The notes: a model not told the origin generated them from the sequence alone. A stretch of DNA of 64,000 nucleotides from Bacteroidia bacterium (GCA_018402155.1 JAGYJG010000001.1:756198-820197), one strand, 5' to 3'. Positions 49,996-60,045 are shown, counted from the first letter of the stretch. Program-made: numbers and translations.

Positions 49996-51657
49996 ATGAA
50001 TGAACAATACGCTTGGTTGAGTAGCTACCCAGAAAACGTTCCTAAATCTGTAGATAATAATAAATATACATCCTTGGCTCAGATTTTTGATGATGTAGTT
50101 ACACGTTATAAGGATAAGGTGGCATTCCAAAATATGGATAAAGAACTTACATTCAATCAGCTGAAAGTCGATGTAGACGCATTTGCTTGGTTTTTGCAAA
50201 ATAAAACAAACTTAAAACCTGGCGATAGGGTAGCTATACAAATGCCCAACTTATTGCAGTTTCCGGTAGCCATGTTTGCTGTAATAAAATGTGGGTTTGT
50301 TGCTGTTAATACCAATCCTCTATATACTCCCGAGGAGATGAAACACCAATATAAAGATAGCGGGGCGAAAGCACTTATTATTTTAGAAAACTTTGCAAAT
50401 AACTATGAGCAAATACAAGCGGATACTGATATAGAAACAGTAATTGTGACTCGAATAGGCGATATGCTGGGCGGGCTCAAAGGGGGCATTGTTAATTTGG
50501 TCGTAAAATATGCGAAAAAAATGGTTCCATCATATTATTTGCCCAATGCTATTACATATAAAACTGTTTTATTAGAAGGAAAAGACAAGCGACCAACAGC
50601 TGTGAGCATAACTCACAAAGATCTTGCATTTTTGCAGTATACAGGGGGTACTACAGGCCTGAGTAAAGGAGCAATTTTGACCCATGGAAATATATGCGCA
50701 CAGCTCTCTCAAATAGATGGATGGCTTACTGGATTATTTAATAAGGACGGAGATACTGTAGTAATTACCGCATTGCCGTTGTACCATATTTTTGCACTTA
50801 CGGCAAATTGTCTAACTTTTTTCAATTATGGTGCACGAAATGTATTGATAACCAACCCACGAGATATGCCTGCTTTTATAAAGGATTTGAAGAAAAATCC
50901 ATTCTCTCTTATCACGGGGGTCAATACCTTGTTCAATGGTTTACTCAATCAGCCAGAGTTTAAAAACGTAGACTTCTCACATCTAAAAATAGCGTTGGGT
51001 GGAGGAATGGCAGTTCAAGATTCTGTAGCTACGAGATGGCAAGAGGTTACCAAATCACCACTCTTAGAAGCTTATGGTTTGTCAGAAACTTCTCCCGCAG
51101 CTACCATTAATCCTACAGATGGTTCTCATAGAATGGGTACTATAGGGTTACCAATACCTAACACTGAATTGAAAATATTTGATGACGAACGCAACGAAGT
51201 TCCTATTGGTCAGCGCGGTGAAATAGGCATAAAAGGACCGCAAGTGATGGCAGGCTACTGGAACAACCCTGAGGCTACCAAAGAAGTAATGCACGGCAAC
51301 TATTTCCTTTCTGGTGATATTGGGATAATGGACGAAGACGGATTTTTCAGAATAGTAGATCGTAAAAAGGAAATGGTTTGTGTTTCTGGGTTTAATGTGT
51401 ATCCAAGTGAGGTAGAAGCCGTAATTAGTAGCCATCCAAAGGTTCTTGAGGTAGGGGTGAGGAGCGAGCCGGATGCTAAGACTACAGAATGTGTTATGGC
51501 TTTTGTCGTAAAAAAAGATGTTAGCCTTACCGAAGATGAAGTGCGCGAATATTGTCGTAAAAAACTAACCAACTATAAAATACCAAAAAAAGTTGTGTTT
51601 CGAGATGAATTACCCAAAAGTAATGTGGGCAAAATATTGAGAAGAAAAATGATTTAA
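49996..51657 (+). CDS. fadD: Long-chain fatty acid-CoA ligase
   Basis: 553 residues of the AMP-binding superfamily. The P-loop LQYTGGTTGLSKGAILTHGN is at about 208-227, the A8 region is GDIGIMDEDGFFRIVDRKKEMV, and the catalytic lysine is in LPKSNVGKILRR at the C-terminus. It activates fatty acids to acyl-CoA. The order FNVYPSEVE and chain-length features match long-chain ligases. The ATG at 49996 sits right after the promoter. A terminator follows. Confidence 0.93.
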   Translation: MNEQYAWLSSYPENVPKSVDNNKYTSLAQIFDDVVTRYKDKVAFQNMDKELTFNQLKVDVDAFAWFLQNKTNLKPGDRVAIQMPNLLQFPVAMFAVIKCGFVAVNTNPLYTPEEMKHQYKDSGAKALIILENFANNYEQIQADTDIETVIVTRIGDMLGGLKGGIVNLVVKYAKKMVPSYYLPNAITYKTVLLEGKDKRPTAVSITHKDLAFLQYTGGTTGLSKGAILTHGNICAQLSQIDGWLTGLFNKDGDTVVITALPLYHIFALTANCLTFFNYGARNVLITNPRDMPAFIKDLKKNPFSLITGVNTLFNGLLNQPEFKNVDFSHLKIALGGGMAVQDSVATRWQEVTKSPLLEAYGLSETSPAATINPTDGSHRMGTIGLPIPNTELKIFDDERNEVPIGQRGEIGIKGPQVMAGYWNNPEATKEVMHGNYFLSGDIGIMDEDGFFRIVDRKKEMVCVSGFNVYPSEVEAVISSHPKVLEVGVRSEPDAKTTECVMAFVVKKDVSLTEDEVREYCRKKLTNYKIPKKVVFRDELPKSNVGKILRRKMI

Positions 51658-51700
51658 TTCCTGAAGATTATAGCTATTTAGTCACCATTTGATAGTAATA

Positions 51701-51740
51701 AAAAAGACGAAGACTTGGGTGATTTTACTCGCGTCTTTTT
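51701..51740 (+). terminator. Terminator of the acyl-CoA ligase gene
   Basis: AAAAAGACG (51701-51709) pairs with CGTCTTTTT (51732-51740); an inner pairing GGGT/ACTC shortens the loop. The A-run/T-run ends make it usable in both directions. Confidence 0.65.
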
Positions 51741-52134
51741 AGGCTCAAAAAAAGGTGGGATAATTAAATTTACAAAACAAGGTATCTCTAAAAGGCCACT
51801 TCAAATTTTTCATCTAAGTTATATTATTTTTTTCGGTGCACGCGGAGAACTCGTTTCACTTTTACAAAAGATTAGAAATGTCTTCCTACATGTTCTACAT
51901 CGTGATTAATTGTCAATTCCACCAACTTCAGCTCGTATTCCTTCATCATTAATCAGATGTCACAATCCTAAATTATACATCAATCATTTTTTAATAAATC
52001 TTTAATCCACAGTGTAAATATAGTTTGTCTTTCTAGTCTTCTATCACTCGATATTATTAGTGAGGAAAAATCAATTTTTTATCTATTTTTGTGAAGTGAG
52101 TCCTAAAATTTCCGGTGCGTCTTATTTTATCGTC
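51741..52134 (+). other. Intergenic region before the S8 peptidase
   Basis: No gene is supported. A possible inverted repeat TCACT/AGTGA lies at 52043-52062. A perfect -7 box, TATTTTTG, is at 52084-52091. The region is noticeably AT-rich. Confidence 0.5.
52084..52091 (+). promoter_or_regulatory. -7 box of the S8 peptidase gene
   Basis: TATTTTTG, exact consensus. It lies inside the longest open frame (from GTG 52060), which argues that translation starts downstream, probably at TTG 52135. Confidence 0.45.
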
Positions 52135-54318
52135 TTGAAGATAATTTTATTCGCTATTTTCAATTATTGTTTTTGTTTTTTTTCATTTGCTCAAAATCAA
52201 CTGTCACCGGCGACCAAGAGGTTTTTATATGATTTTGAAAAAGAATTACTTGTAAAAAACAAAACAGATTTTACATTGTCAGCGTCTTTTATTCAACAGT
52301 ATGACTTATATCCAAGAAATGGTGACTTTTATGTGGGCGCTTTGATATTAAACCCTCAAAAATTTTCAACAGATATTTTAAATACCTATCAGATGACTTA
52401 CTCCGGTAGAGCAGGCGATATTCATTCTTGCAGGATTCCGGTGTCACAGTTTAAATCCTTCATATCAAACGAAACATTTATAGTATTAGATATAGGCGAT
52501 CCTGTAGATTTAGATTTGAAATTGCTTTTGCCGAGTATGCGAGTGGACAGTGTGCATCAAGGATTAGGAAATTTAAGGAGGTCATATAGTGGTAAGGGTA
52601 CCATTATAGGTATTATAGATTGGGGTTTTGACTACACCCATCCTATGTTTTATGATTCTACATTGAGAAATTATCGATTGATTGCAGCTTGGGATCAAAA
52701 TAAACTCTCTGGGCCTCCGCCACCTAATTTTGATTTTGGAACTGCTTATGAAACTAAAGATGATTTATTGGCGGCTGGTTCAGATACGCTTTACGCCTTT
52801 GGTCCTACCTCACACGGTACACACGTAGCCGGTATAGCAGGAGGAGGCGGTGGAGGTACAAAAAACACAGGTGTTGCGCCCGATTCTGATTTGATCTTTA
52901 TTTCTTTAAGAAGGGATGCATCTTCATTGATGGATGCCTATTTATATATTCAACAAGTGGCTAAAAAACAAAATAAACCATTTGTTGTAAATATGAGCTT
53001 TGGATCGCATTTAGGTCCTCATGATGGAATGGATTTAAAAAATAAAGCAATTGATGAAATTGTAGGTAGAGGGAAAATTTCTGTGGGCTCCGCTGGAAAT
53101 AATGGTAGAAATACTTTCCATATTTTACATACTTTTAAAACTGAAGAGGATACCTTAAAAACAGTGGTTGGGTTTAATACCATTGCGGGTAGTTTTGGCC
53201 AAACACTTTCTATGTGGGGTTCTGAAAACAGTACTTTTAAAATGCGTTTTAAATTACTTAATGCCAATAATACCATAGCATTTACTTCGCCTTGGGTCAG
53301 TACTTCAAGTGATTCCGTATTTGATATAAATTATAGCGGATCAGGTTTTGATTCACTTTTTGTGAGATACACCATCACCCAATCGTTTGCTACAAATCAA
53401 AAGCCTAACATCAGAGCAGAGGTTCGAAAACTAAGCAATTTACGTTTACTACTTGAAGTGGGGGGAGAGGCTCAAGAGCATATTCACATCTGGAATAATG
53501 TACGGTTGTATCCAAGATATACAAATTGGGGGGTAGCATTGACAGATAATTATCCTAATGCAATAGCCGGTGATGATGCATACGGTGTGGGTGAGCCCGG
53601 GGGTGTTGGAAAAAGTGTTTTAACCGTTGGCTCGTATCGACCTGAAAGACTTCTCTCTAATGGTATTCCTGTTTTTGGTTGGATTTCAGATTTTAGTAGT
53701 TTTGGACCTACTACTGATAATCGGAGAAAACCTGACATTTCTGGACCTGGACATTTTATTACTTCATCTGTTAATTCTTACGATGAAACTGCCACTTATT
53801 CAGAGACAGTCGAATTCAATGGAAAAACCTACGGTTTTGCAATTTATTCTGGTACGTCAATGAGTGGACCAGCTGTGGCAGGGATGGTGGCCTTACTTTT
53901 AGAAAAAAATCCCACGTTAGATCATCATCAAATCAAACAAATTATTACAAAATCCGCTAGATTGGATGATTTTACTGGAGACTTAAACGACACATCATCT
54001 CTTGTTTGGGGTTTTGGTAAGGCTAATGCTTATGCAGCCTTAATAGCATCGGATGATTATCCTGTTTTTGTCGAGAAATCTGGAATCAAAATATATCCAA
54101 ATCCTGCCAAGGAGTATTGGGAAATTGAAATCTCTGAACCTCATGATTTGAAACTATATAATTCCGAAGGGAAATTGGTTTATAGCAAACAAATAATGGA
54201 TAATTTTGAAAAATTTAGATTGGATAATACTTGGCTTGTAAATGGATTATACATTTTGCATTTATCTAATAAAGAATCACAATCGTATTTTAAATTGATA
54301 AAAACAGGCGAATTTTAA
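52135..54318 (+). CDS. Secreted S8 (subtilisin-like) peptidase with type IX sorting tail
   Basis: 727 residues if read from TTG at 52135, which gives a compact signal peptide ending at FSFAQ; the open frame extends to GTG 52060. The triad is Asp162 (GIIDWGFD), His227 (SHGTHVAG) and Ser575 (SGTSMSGP). A large insertion of about 300 residues lies between His and Ser. The C-terminus has IKIYPNPAKEYWEIEI and a sorting domain for the type IX system. An extracellular protease. Codon choice (TTA/ATT over CTA/ATA) looks different from neighbours. Confidence 0.9.
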   Translation: MKIILFAIFNYCFCFFSFAQNQLSPATKRFLYDFEKELLVKNKTDFTLSASFIQQYDLYPRNGDFYVGALILNPQKFSTDILNTYQMTYSGRAGDIHSCRIPVSQFKSFISNETFIVLDIGDPVDLDLKLLLPSMRVDSVHQGLGNLRRSYSGKGTIIGIIDWGFDYTHPMFYDSTLRNYRLIAAWDQNKLSGPPPPNFDFGTAYETKDDLLAAGSDTLYAFGPTSHGTHVAGIAGGGGGGTKNTGVAPDSDLIFISLRRDASSLMDAYLYIQQVAKKQNKPFVVNMSFGSHLGPHDGMDLKNKAIDEIVGRGKISVGSAGNNGRNTFHILHTFKTEEDTLKTVVGFNTIAGSFGQTLSMWGSENSTFKMRFKLLNANNTIAFTSPWVSTSSDSVFDINYSGSGFDSLFVRYTITQSFATNQKPNIRAEVRKLSNLRLLLEVGGEAQEHIHIWNNVRLYPRYTNWGVALTDNYPNAIAGDDAYGVGEPGGVGKSVLTVGSYRPERLLSNGIPVFGWISDFSSFGPTTDNRRKPDISGPGHFITSSVNSYDETATYSETVEFNGKTYGFAIYSGTSMSGPAVAGMVALLLEKNPTLDHHQIKQIITKSARLDDFTGDLNDTSSLVWGFGKANAYAALIASDDYPVFVEKSGIKIYPNPAKEYWEIEISEPHDLKLYNSEGKLVYSKQIMDNFEKFRLDNTWLVNGLYILHLSNKESQSYFKLIKTGEF

Positions 54319-54638
54319 GTAAGATATAATTTATTTTTTTACCAGTATCTATACGTGTAAATTAATTTTCTATTTCATTAAATTACTTAATAGGTCTGCT
54401 ATTTGTTTACTCGAATAGATTTAAACATATCTATTGAAAATTATAATCCAGTTTTCTATGTCACACCAAAATGCGGTAAGAAGGCAAATAGAGTTAACAA
54501 TGAGGTAAATATATTAGAATGCTAGATATCGACGACAAGTTCTAGTAATCAAAACAACTGCACGATGAGCAGAGCAGATTTTCCGAAAATAATTTCTGGG
54601 TATAGTGTATCCTAGCTTTCTTTTAGCTTGAAACTAGT
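54319..54638. other. Intergenic region between convergent genes
   Basis: 320 bp without a supported gene. I see no clear terminator for either the peptidase or the prohibitin gene, only short AT-rich inverted repeats such as ATTTTC/GAAAAT near 54581. Confidence 0.5.
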
Positions 54639-55484
54639 TTATTGACCACCTAGAATGAGTGGTAGCCCGTCTTTTCCACTGCCTACAACGACTACTTTAG
54701 TATTTGGAGATTTAGCCAGTTCTAAGGTGGCTTCTATTCCTTTTTCTTTGAGTATTTTGTCTGTAAGCGATGCACTTAATATTTTGTTTGCTACTGCTTT
54801 ACCCTCGGCATCTATTTTTTGACGCGCAGCCTCTTTAGTTGCTTTTGCCAATCGAAACTCGTACTCTAACGCCTCTTGTTCTTGTTTTAGCTTTCGCTCT
54901 ATGGCATCTTTTAGTGTAGGGGGTAGTACAACATCGCGCACTAATATTTCATTGAGCTGTATGTACTCGTCTTTCACAATTTTGCTAGATTCTTCAAAAA
55001 TTTCTTTCTGTATGGCATCTCGTTTACTGCTATACAGTTGTTCTGGGGTGTATCTTCCTACCACGCTTCGTGCAGCGGTTCGTATGGTGGGTAGCAGTAT
55101 ACGCTCTACATAGTCTTCCCCTTTTTCTTGGTGTAGTTTACCCAAACTCTCGTAGGCTGGTTGAAACCAAGCGGATGCGTCCAATTTAATTTCTAAACCG
55201 TTGCTACTTAACACCGACATTTTTTCAAAAACCTCTTGTTGTCTGACAGTATACACTGTCATCTTATTCCATGGTGCCACAAAGTGAAATCCTTCTCCAA
55301 AGGTTTGGTCTGTAACCACACCATTACTAAATGTCTTATACAAAACACCAGCTTTTCCTGCGGGTATCGTTATGGTCGATTTTACAATGAGTATCAATAA
55401 AAATATTCCTAGTATTAAAATTGATAGTCCTTTGCCTGCTAATTTTGGAAACTGAGGTCTGTTGATATTAAAGTTTTGTGCCAT
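54639..55484 (-). CDS. Prohibitin family (SPFH/Band 7) membrane protein
   Basis: 281 residues from the ATG at 55484. One N-terminal transmembrane segment (about residues 19-40), then the SPFH domain (AGKAGVLYKTFSNGVVTDQTFGEGFHFVAPWNKMTVYTVRQQ) and a long helical region (LKDAIERKLKQEQEALEYEFRLAKATKEAARQKIDAEGKA) typical of prohibitins. Forms membrane-associated ring scaffolds. The longer open frame to 55553 is not conserved-looking. Confidence 0.9.
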   Translation of the reverse strand: MAQNFNINRPQFPKLAGKGLSILILGIFLLILIVKSTITIPAGKAGVLYKTFSNGVVTDQTFGEGFHFVAPWNKMTVYTVRQQEVFEKMSVLSSNGLEIKLDASAWFQPAYESLGKLHQEKGEDYVERILLPTIRTAARSVVGRYTPEQLYSSKRDAIQKEIFEESSKIVKDEYIQLNEILVRDVVLPPTLKDAIERKLKQEQEALEYEFRLAKATKEAARQKIDAEGKAVANKILSASLTDKILKEKGIEATLELAKSPNTKVVVVGSGKDGLPLILGGQ

Positions 55485-55558
55485 TTTTATGTTTTTATTA
55501 ATTGCTCGCAAGATAGGCCTAATAAAAACAATAGCACCAAAAAAGGCGTACAAATAAC

Positions 55559-56575
55559 CTATTCTGTAAAGTTATCGAGCATTTTATTTACACTTGTCAG
55601 TACTTCGCTTACTTTTATACTAAAAATAGTCGAATTTTGGAGTGTCTGCTTTTTGTGCCCTCTAGCTAAAAAATAATGATGCACAATGCTTTTATCGTTT
55701 TTTGGATAAAATACGTTTTTTACTCCAGGACCAAAAAGAGCAATCGTTGGTGTATTTTGAGCAGCGGCTATGTGCAGAGGTCCACTTTCATTGCCTATAA
55801 ATAATGTTGATTTTTCGCACAGTGCTGCATACTCAAGTAAGTTAAATTCCCCCACTACATTGTAGTTGTGTTTACTCATTACGTATTCTAAGCATTGGTC
55901 ATTGAGCTGTTTGTCATCTGGCCCACCCACTAGCAGGCAAGGCATAGAGTAAGTTTCGTTTATGTAGTTGATTACCTCAGCAAACCGATCTACAGGCCAT
56001 CTTCGCGCCTTATCTCGCGCACCTACGTGTAAAATGACCATGTTGGAAATACCTTGATGAGCAAGGTAGTCTGTTATTTTGGCGTGTTCTATTTGCTCGG
56101 TTACTATTTTGTTTTTCCTAATAATGTTTTCATTTAGTAGTGGTTTTATGACTTCTAAATTGGTATCTATTTCGTTTTTTTGGCCTCCTGCAAATTTATT
56201 TTTGAACCGAATACTTCCTCTGTCTAGCCTAAGTTTTGGTTTATTTTTCCATGCAAAATTTAGGGTTTGTTGGTTTCCTCGTAAGTCTACAATTAGGTCA
56301 TAGAAGTGATTTGTAGTTTGGTTTAAGTCAGTAATGCACGAGACATAGTTCAAATGCTTAAAAAAAATAGTATTGAAGTTTTTGCACAGCAGAGTTTGTT
56401 TGGCATTTGGGTATTTTTGATGCAAGTTGTAGAATACGGGCAGGGCAGTTACCAAATCTCCAATCTCATCAAGTTTGATTATCAATATTGATTTGAAATC
56501 GGTTGTGGCATCACCGCAGAGGTTTATCCATTTACTGGCAAGCCAAGACTTGAAATAGAGTAATTTTTCGTTCAC
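55559..56575 (-). CDS. Glycosyltransferase family 9 protein
   Basis: 338 residues. ILIIKLDEIGDLVTALPVFYNL is the N-terminal family 9 motif; VILHVGARDKARRWPVDRFAEVI and FIGNESGPLHIAAAQNTPTIALFGPG form the donor site. Likely transfers heptose or another sugar in LPS/core synthesis. Start GTG overlaps the TGA of the upstream cyclase gene (GTGA), so the two are coupled. Confidence 0.9.
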   Translation of the reverse strand: MNEKLLYFKSWLASKWINLCGDATTDFKSILIIKLDEIGDLVTALPVFYNLHQKYPNAKQTLLCKNFNTIFFKHLNYVSCITDLNQTTNHFYDLIVDLRGNQQTLNFAWKNKPKLRLDRGSIRFKNKFAGGQKNEIDTNLEVIKPLLNENIIRKNKIVTEQIEHAKITDYLAHQGISNMVILHVGARDKARRWPVDRFAEVINYINETYSMPCLLVGGPDDKQLNDQCLEYVMSKHNYNVVGEFNLLEYAALCEKSTLFIGNESGPLHIAAAQNTPTIALFGPGVKNVFYPKNDKSIVHHYFLARGHKKQTLQNSTIFSIKVSEVLTSVNKMLDNFTE

Positions 56576-57324
56576 GTAGGTGATTCTACTATGGGATAAA
56601 TTATGGGTTTACTAGGTGCGGCATCTGATTGAAAATTGGCAATATTCAGACGCAGAAGATACTCCCCATCTTCAGCACTATTGGGAATGTATACAAACTC
56701 TGTGATGCTACACGCCGTGCGAGGCATCTCGGGATAGTCCCAAAAAATATGGTGTGCAGCTAATTTTCCGCCATCTCTTTCTGGATCTACGCTGGGTACG
56801 TCTACCAAAAGATGCTGAATGCCTGCATCTACAATTCGCTGCATATCTTTAGCAGCGATGTATGGTGCATATTTATCTGAGTAGTTTCTTGTTTTTTTGC
56901 CATCATTGTTGGGTATTGTTCTTACAATGAGAGAATCGCACTGTTCTATGGCTTGCCAGTTTACGGTTCTAAAATCCAAAATGCTATTTTTTTTGGTACC
57001 CTTAATACCTACTGAAACCAATTGACAAGGCTTAAAATCGTCAGTTATGCAATCATTTATAAGAAATGGTTTTAAACTGATATGCCCGACGCACTCAGTA
57101 TGGGTACTGTTGCCATGGGGGGTGAATGTAATAGTTTCTAAATTGCAAGGACCGCCATTATTTTTATTACCAATAAAATCTCCATCACGATAGGTTTTAT
57201 AAATTGCTTGAGCAATGCCAAAGCTAGTAGCGCCAGTGCCTCGCTGCACGGGGATACCTATTTCTATTCCATTAGATAAATCGGCATATATCGTTTTATT
57301 ATGTTGCTGCCACTGTGCTATCAC
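56572..57324 (-). CDS. Cyclase family protein (kynurenine formamidase-like)
   Basis: 250 residues. FTPHGNSTHTECVGHI is the metal-binding HxxxTHxE/D motif of the cyclase/KynB family, spaced one residue longer than the usual HxGTHxD. IVRTIPNN, LLVDVPSVDPERDGGKLAAHHIFW are also family-like. The reaction is probably hydrolysis of an amide or lactone; kynurenine is not assured. Start GTG; coupled to the GT9 gene. Confidence 0.8.
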   Translation of the reverse strand: MIAQWQQHNKTIYADLSNGIEIGIPVQRGTGATSFGIAQAIYKTYRDGDFIGNKNNGGPCNLETITFTPHGNSTHTECVGHISLKPFLINDCITDDFKPCQLVSVGIKGTKKNSILDFRTVNWQAIEQCDSLIVRTIPNNDGKKTRNYSDKYAPYIAAKDMQRIVDAGIQHLLVDVPSVDPERDGGKLAAHHIFWDYPEMPRTACSITEFVYIPNSAEDGEYLLRLNIANFQSDAAPSKPIIYPIVESPT

Positions 57325-57415
57325 TCTGCGAAAATATTGCTTTCCAACTTTTTATGAACTTTATACATGATTTTATGCAGTAAATTAAAAAAAAAGCTGT
57401 TTTTTTGGTAGCGTT

Positions 57416-58588
57416 TTGAAAAAATTAAATACCTACGAACTCAAAAGAGTGCTAAAAATTGTACTACTAGTATTTGCATTTTTAATAGGTTTTTTCTCTT
57501 TGTGGTATACGCACAATTTAGTTGAAAAACTAGAGCACCAAGAGCGTGAAAAAATTGCTACTTGGGCTGACGCAACACAGCTGATTGCTTCACCAGATTT
57601 TGATGGGGATATTAATTTTTTATTTAAAATAATAGAGGCCAATACGACTATACCCGTTATACTAACTAATGGAGATGGTGAAGTAAAAGGGCATCGAAAT
57701 TTGGACTCTACTGGGTATCGGGGTGATAAATTTATGGATGAAAAAATTGCCCATATGAAGAAACAAAATAAACCCATAGAAATAGAGTATAGTGAAAATC
57801 AAGTAGGAATAATATACTATGAAAACAGCACGCTTCTTAGCCAACTTCGTATTTATCCATATTTTCAATTGGGTATAATTGGTTTGTTTCTAGCTATTAG
57901 TTATTTTGCTTTTAGCTATAGCCGAAATAGTGAGCAGAATAAGGTATGGGCGGGTATGAGTAAAGAGACAGCTCATCAGTTGGGTACACCTATTTCATCG
58001 CTAATGGGTTGGATAGACTACATAAAAGAGAGCGAAAGTGTGGTATCTGAAAACGTGATAAAAGAGATGGAACATGATATGAGCAGGCTAGAGCTTATTA
58101 CGGAGCGTTTCTCAAAAATAGGTTCTGAGCCAGCGCTAACATCTTACAATCTTTATGAAGTATTGTATGAGAGTGTCTCATACATTGATTCGCGCACCTC
58201 AGAGAAAGTTAGTATCACTATAAAAAATCAAGAAGAATTTAAAAATATAGATGTCGCAGTAAACAAACCACTCTTTGCTTGGGTGGTAGAAAACCTCTGC
58301 AAAAATGCTGTAGATGCCATGGAAGGAGCCGGAAAAATCTGGTTTGAGCTAGCAGCAGAAGGAGATGGGCTCATTCAATTTGATGTGGTAGATACCGGAA
58401 AAGGGGTACCAAATAACAAGCTTAAAAGAATTTTTAAACCAGGATATACCACAAAGAAGCGAGGCTGGGGACTTGGTTTGTCATTGGTAAAGCGAATTGT
58501 AGAAAACTACCACAAAGGAAAAATATATGTACAATCCAGCGAAATAGGTAAAGGTACCCGTATTCGGATAGAAATGCGCAAGGCCTAG
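57416..58588 (+). CDS. Membrane sensor histidine kinase
   Basis: 390 residues: two transmembrane segments (about 14-31 and 146-164) flanking a periplasmic sensor region, then the H box KETAHQLGTPISSLMGW and the ATPase domain with VENLCKNAVDAM (N box), DTGKGVP (G1) and KRGWGLGLSLVKRIV (G2). No response regulator is adjacent, so it is an orphan kinase. The start is TTG at 57416; no ATG fits before the first membrane segment. Confidence 0.9.
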   Translation: MKKLNTYELKRVLKIVLLVFAFLIGFFSLWYTHNLVEKLEHQEREKIATWADATQLIASPDFDGDINFLFKIIEANTTIPVILTNGDGEVKGHRNLDSTGYRGDKFMDEKIAHMKKQNKPIEIEYSENQVGIIYYENSTLLSQLRIYPYFQLGIIGLFLAISYFAFSYSRNSEQNKVWAGMSKETAHQLGTPISSLMGWIDYIKESESVVSENVIKEMEHDMSRLELITERFSKIGSEPALTSYNLYEVLYESVSYIDSRTSEKVSITIKNQEEFKNIDVAVNKPLFAWVVENLCKNAVDAMEGAGKIWFELAAEGDGLIQFDVVDTGKGVPNNKLKRIFKPGYTTKKRGWGLGLSLVKRIVENYHKGKIYVQSSEIGKGTRIRIEMRKA

Positions 58589-58691
58589 GTGTAAATATTC
58601 AGTATCTTTACAGAATGTTTATAGCTATATCAACTTTGCTTATGTATAGCCAAAGAATGAAGCCTTACCTTCGCACAATATATTTTAAATT

Positions 58692-59015
58692 ATGGCATTA
58701 GAATTTTTAGATTCAAATTTTGAACAAGAGGTATTAAACAGTGGAGACACTCCAGTATTAGTAGATTTTTGGGCCGAGTGGTGTGGCCCTTGTAGAATGA
58801 TAGGACCCATCGTAGAGGAACTTTCTGCTGAGTATGATGGTAAGGCCAAAATCGGTAAAATGAATATTGACAACAATCCGAGTACACCAATGAAGTACGG
58901 AGTAAGAAGTATTCCAACACTTTTGGTGTTTAAAAATGGCGAAGTAGTAGACAAAATAGTAGGTGCAGTACCAAAATCTACTATTTCTAGTAAACTTGAC
59001 GGTCAATTGGCCTAA
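58692..59015 (+). CDS. trxA: Thioredoxin
   Basis: 107 residues with active site WCGPC (30-34), the conserved FWAEW before it and the cis-proline loop [13 protein letters not shown]. Cytoplasmic disulfide reductant. A one-mismatch -7 box TACCTTCG lies at 58666-58673. A terminator follows. Confidence 0.97.
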   Translation: MALEFLDSNFEQEVLNSGDTPVLVDFWAEWCGPCRMIGPIVEELSAEYDGKAKIGKMNIDNNPSTPMKYGVRSIPTLLVFKNGEVVDKIVGAVPKSTISSKLDGQLA

Positions 59016-59083
59016 AGGACCTAAACAATTTATTTTATTTGTTTTATCAACATAGAGCAAGCAAAAAAATAATCGTACCATTG

Positions 59084-59122
59084 AGCGGTGTATTTCGAGA
59101 AAGAGCTACACCGCTTTATTTT
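59084..59122 (+). terminator. Terminator of trxA
   Basis: AGCGGTGTA (59084-59092) pairs with TACACCGCT (59107-59115), then TTATTTT. It ends only 2 nt before the ATG of the DUF58 gene (59125), so that gene's mRNA must arise by readthrough or start almost at its ATG. Confidence 0.75.
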
Positions 59123-59124
59123 GT

Positions 59125-60045
59125 ATGAAAAATAGCACCATACGACCGGAAGATTTGCTAAACACCGGAAATCTTGATTTGCTTGCCAAAAAAGCAGTAG
59201 AGGGATTTATTACCGGCTTTCATAAAAGTCCATTTCATGGATTTTCAGTAGAATTTGCAGAGCATAGGCAGTATAATGCTGGTGAGAGTACAAAAAATAT
59301 TGATTGGAAACTCTACGGACGAACTGATAAATTATACAACAAGCGGTTTGAGGAGGAGACAAACCTTCGTTGCCAAATTTTGATAGATGTATCAACTAGT
59401 ATGCAGATTACACATCAAAATGAGCTTAGTAAATTACAGTTTTCGGTATGGACTGCAGCTATATTTTTGCAACTTCTCAAAAAACAACGCGATGCAAGTG
59501 GACTGTGTTTTTTTGACCAAGAAATAAAAGACTATACCAAAATAGCCTCATCTGGAAGACACTACAGAGAACTCACTCACCAGCTGGAGCACTATCTTAC
59601 CTATACTTCTCAGCAAAAAAACACAGATATAGCTAATGCACTGCACACCATAGCTGCGCAGGTACATCGCAGAAGTATGGTAGTTTTATTCACTGATTTT
59701 TTTGAAAAAGGTAGGGATTTACATCAACTCTTTGATGCTATAAAACACCTAAAGCACAACAAACACGAGGTTATAATATTCCATACGCTTCATTATTCTA
59801 GTGAGGTAAAATTCGATTATAGCAATGTCCCAATGACTTTTGAGGATGCAGAGACTGGCGAAAAAATAAAGCTACAACCAGCCGAAGTAAAAGAACATTA
59901 TATAGATGCAATATCTAGCTATCAGGCTGAAATAAAGTCGAAGTTGAACCAATATAAAATAGACTATGTAGCAGCTAATACTACAGCTGGGGTAGAGAGC
60001 GCCTTAGTTCCTTTTTTGCTAAAACGGAAGCGAATGACCCGCTAA
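59125..60045 (+). CDS. DUF58 domain-containing protein
   Basis: 306 residues. GFSVEFAEHRQYNAGESTKNIDWKLYGRTDKLYNKRFEEETN is the DUF58 core, followed by a vWA-like part (LIDVSTSMQI with a MIDAS-like DxSxS, and VVLFTDFFE). Usually next to a MoxR AAA ATPase, which is not seen here. Function is unclear; possibly chaperone-like complex assembly. Confidence 0.88.
   Translation: MKNSTIRPEDLLNTGNLDLLAKKAVEGFITGFHKSPFHGFSVEFAEHRQYNAGESTKNIDWKLYGRTDKLYNKRFEEETNLRCQILIDVSTSMQITHQNELSKLQFSVWTAAIFLQLLKKQRDASGLCFFDQEIKDYTKIASSGRHYRELTHQLEHYLTYTSQQKNTDIANALHTIAAQVHRRSMVVLFTDFFEKGRDLHQLFDAIKHLKHNKHEVIIFHTLHYSSEVKFDYSNVPMTFEDAETGEKIKLQPAEVKEHYIDAISSYQAEIKSKLNQYKIDYVAANTTAGVESALVPFLLKRKRMTR

Noticed and set aside
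51715-51909. 64-codon open frame after the acyl-CoA ligase gene
   Set aside because: It starts with TTG inside the terminator hairpin, has no promoter and no protein-like pattern.
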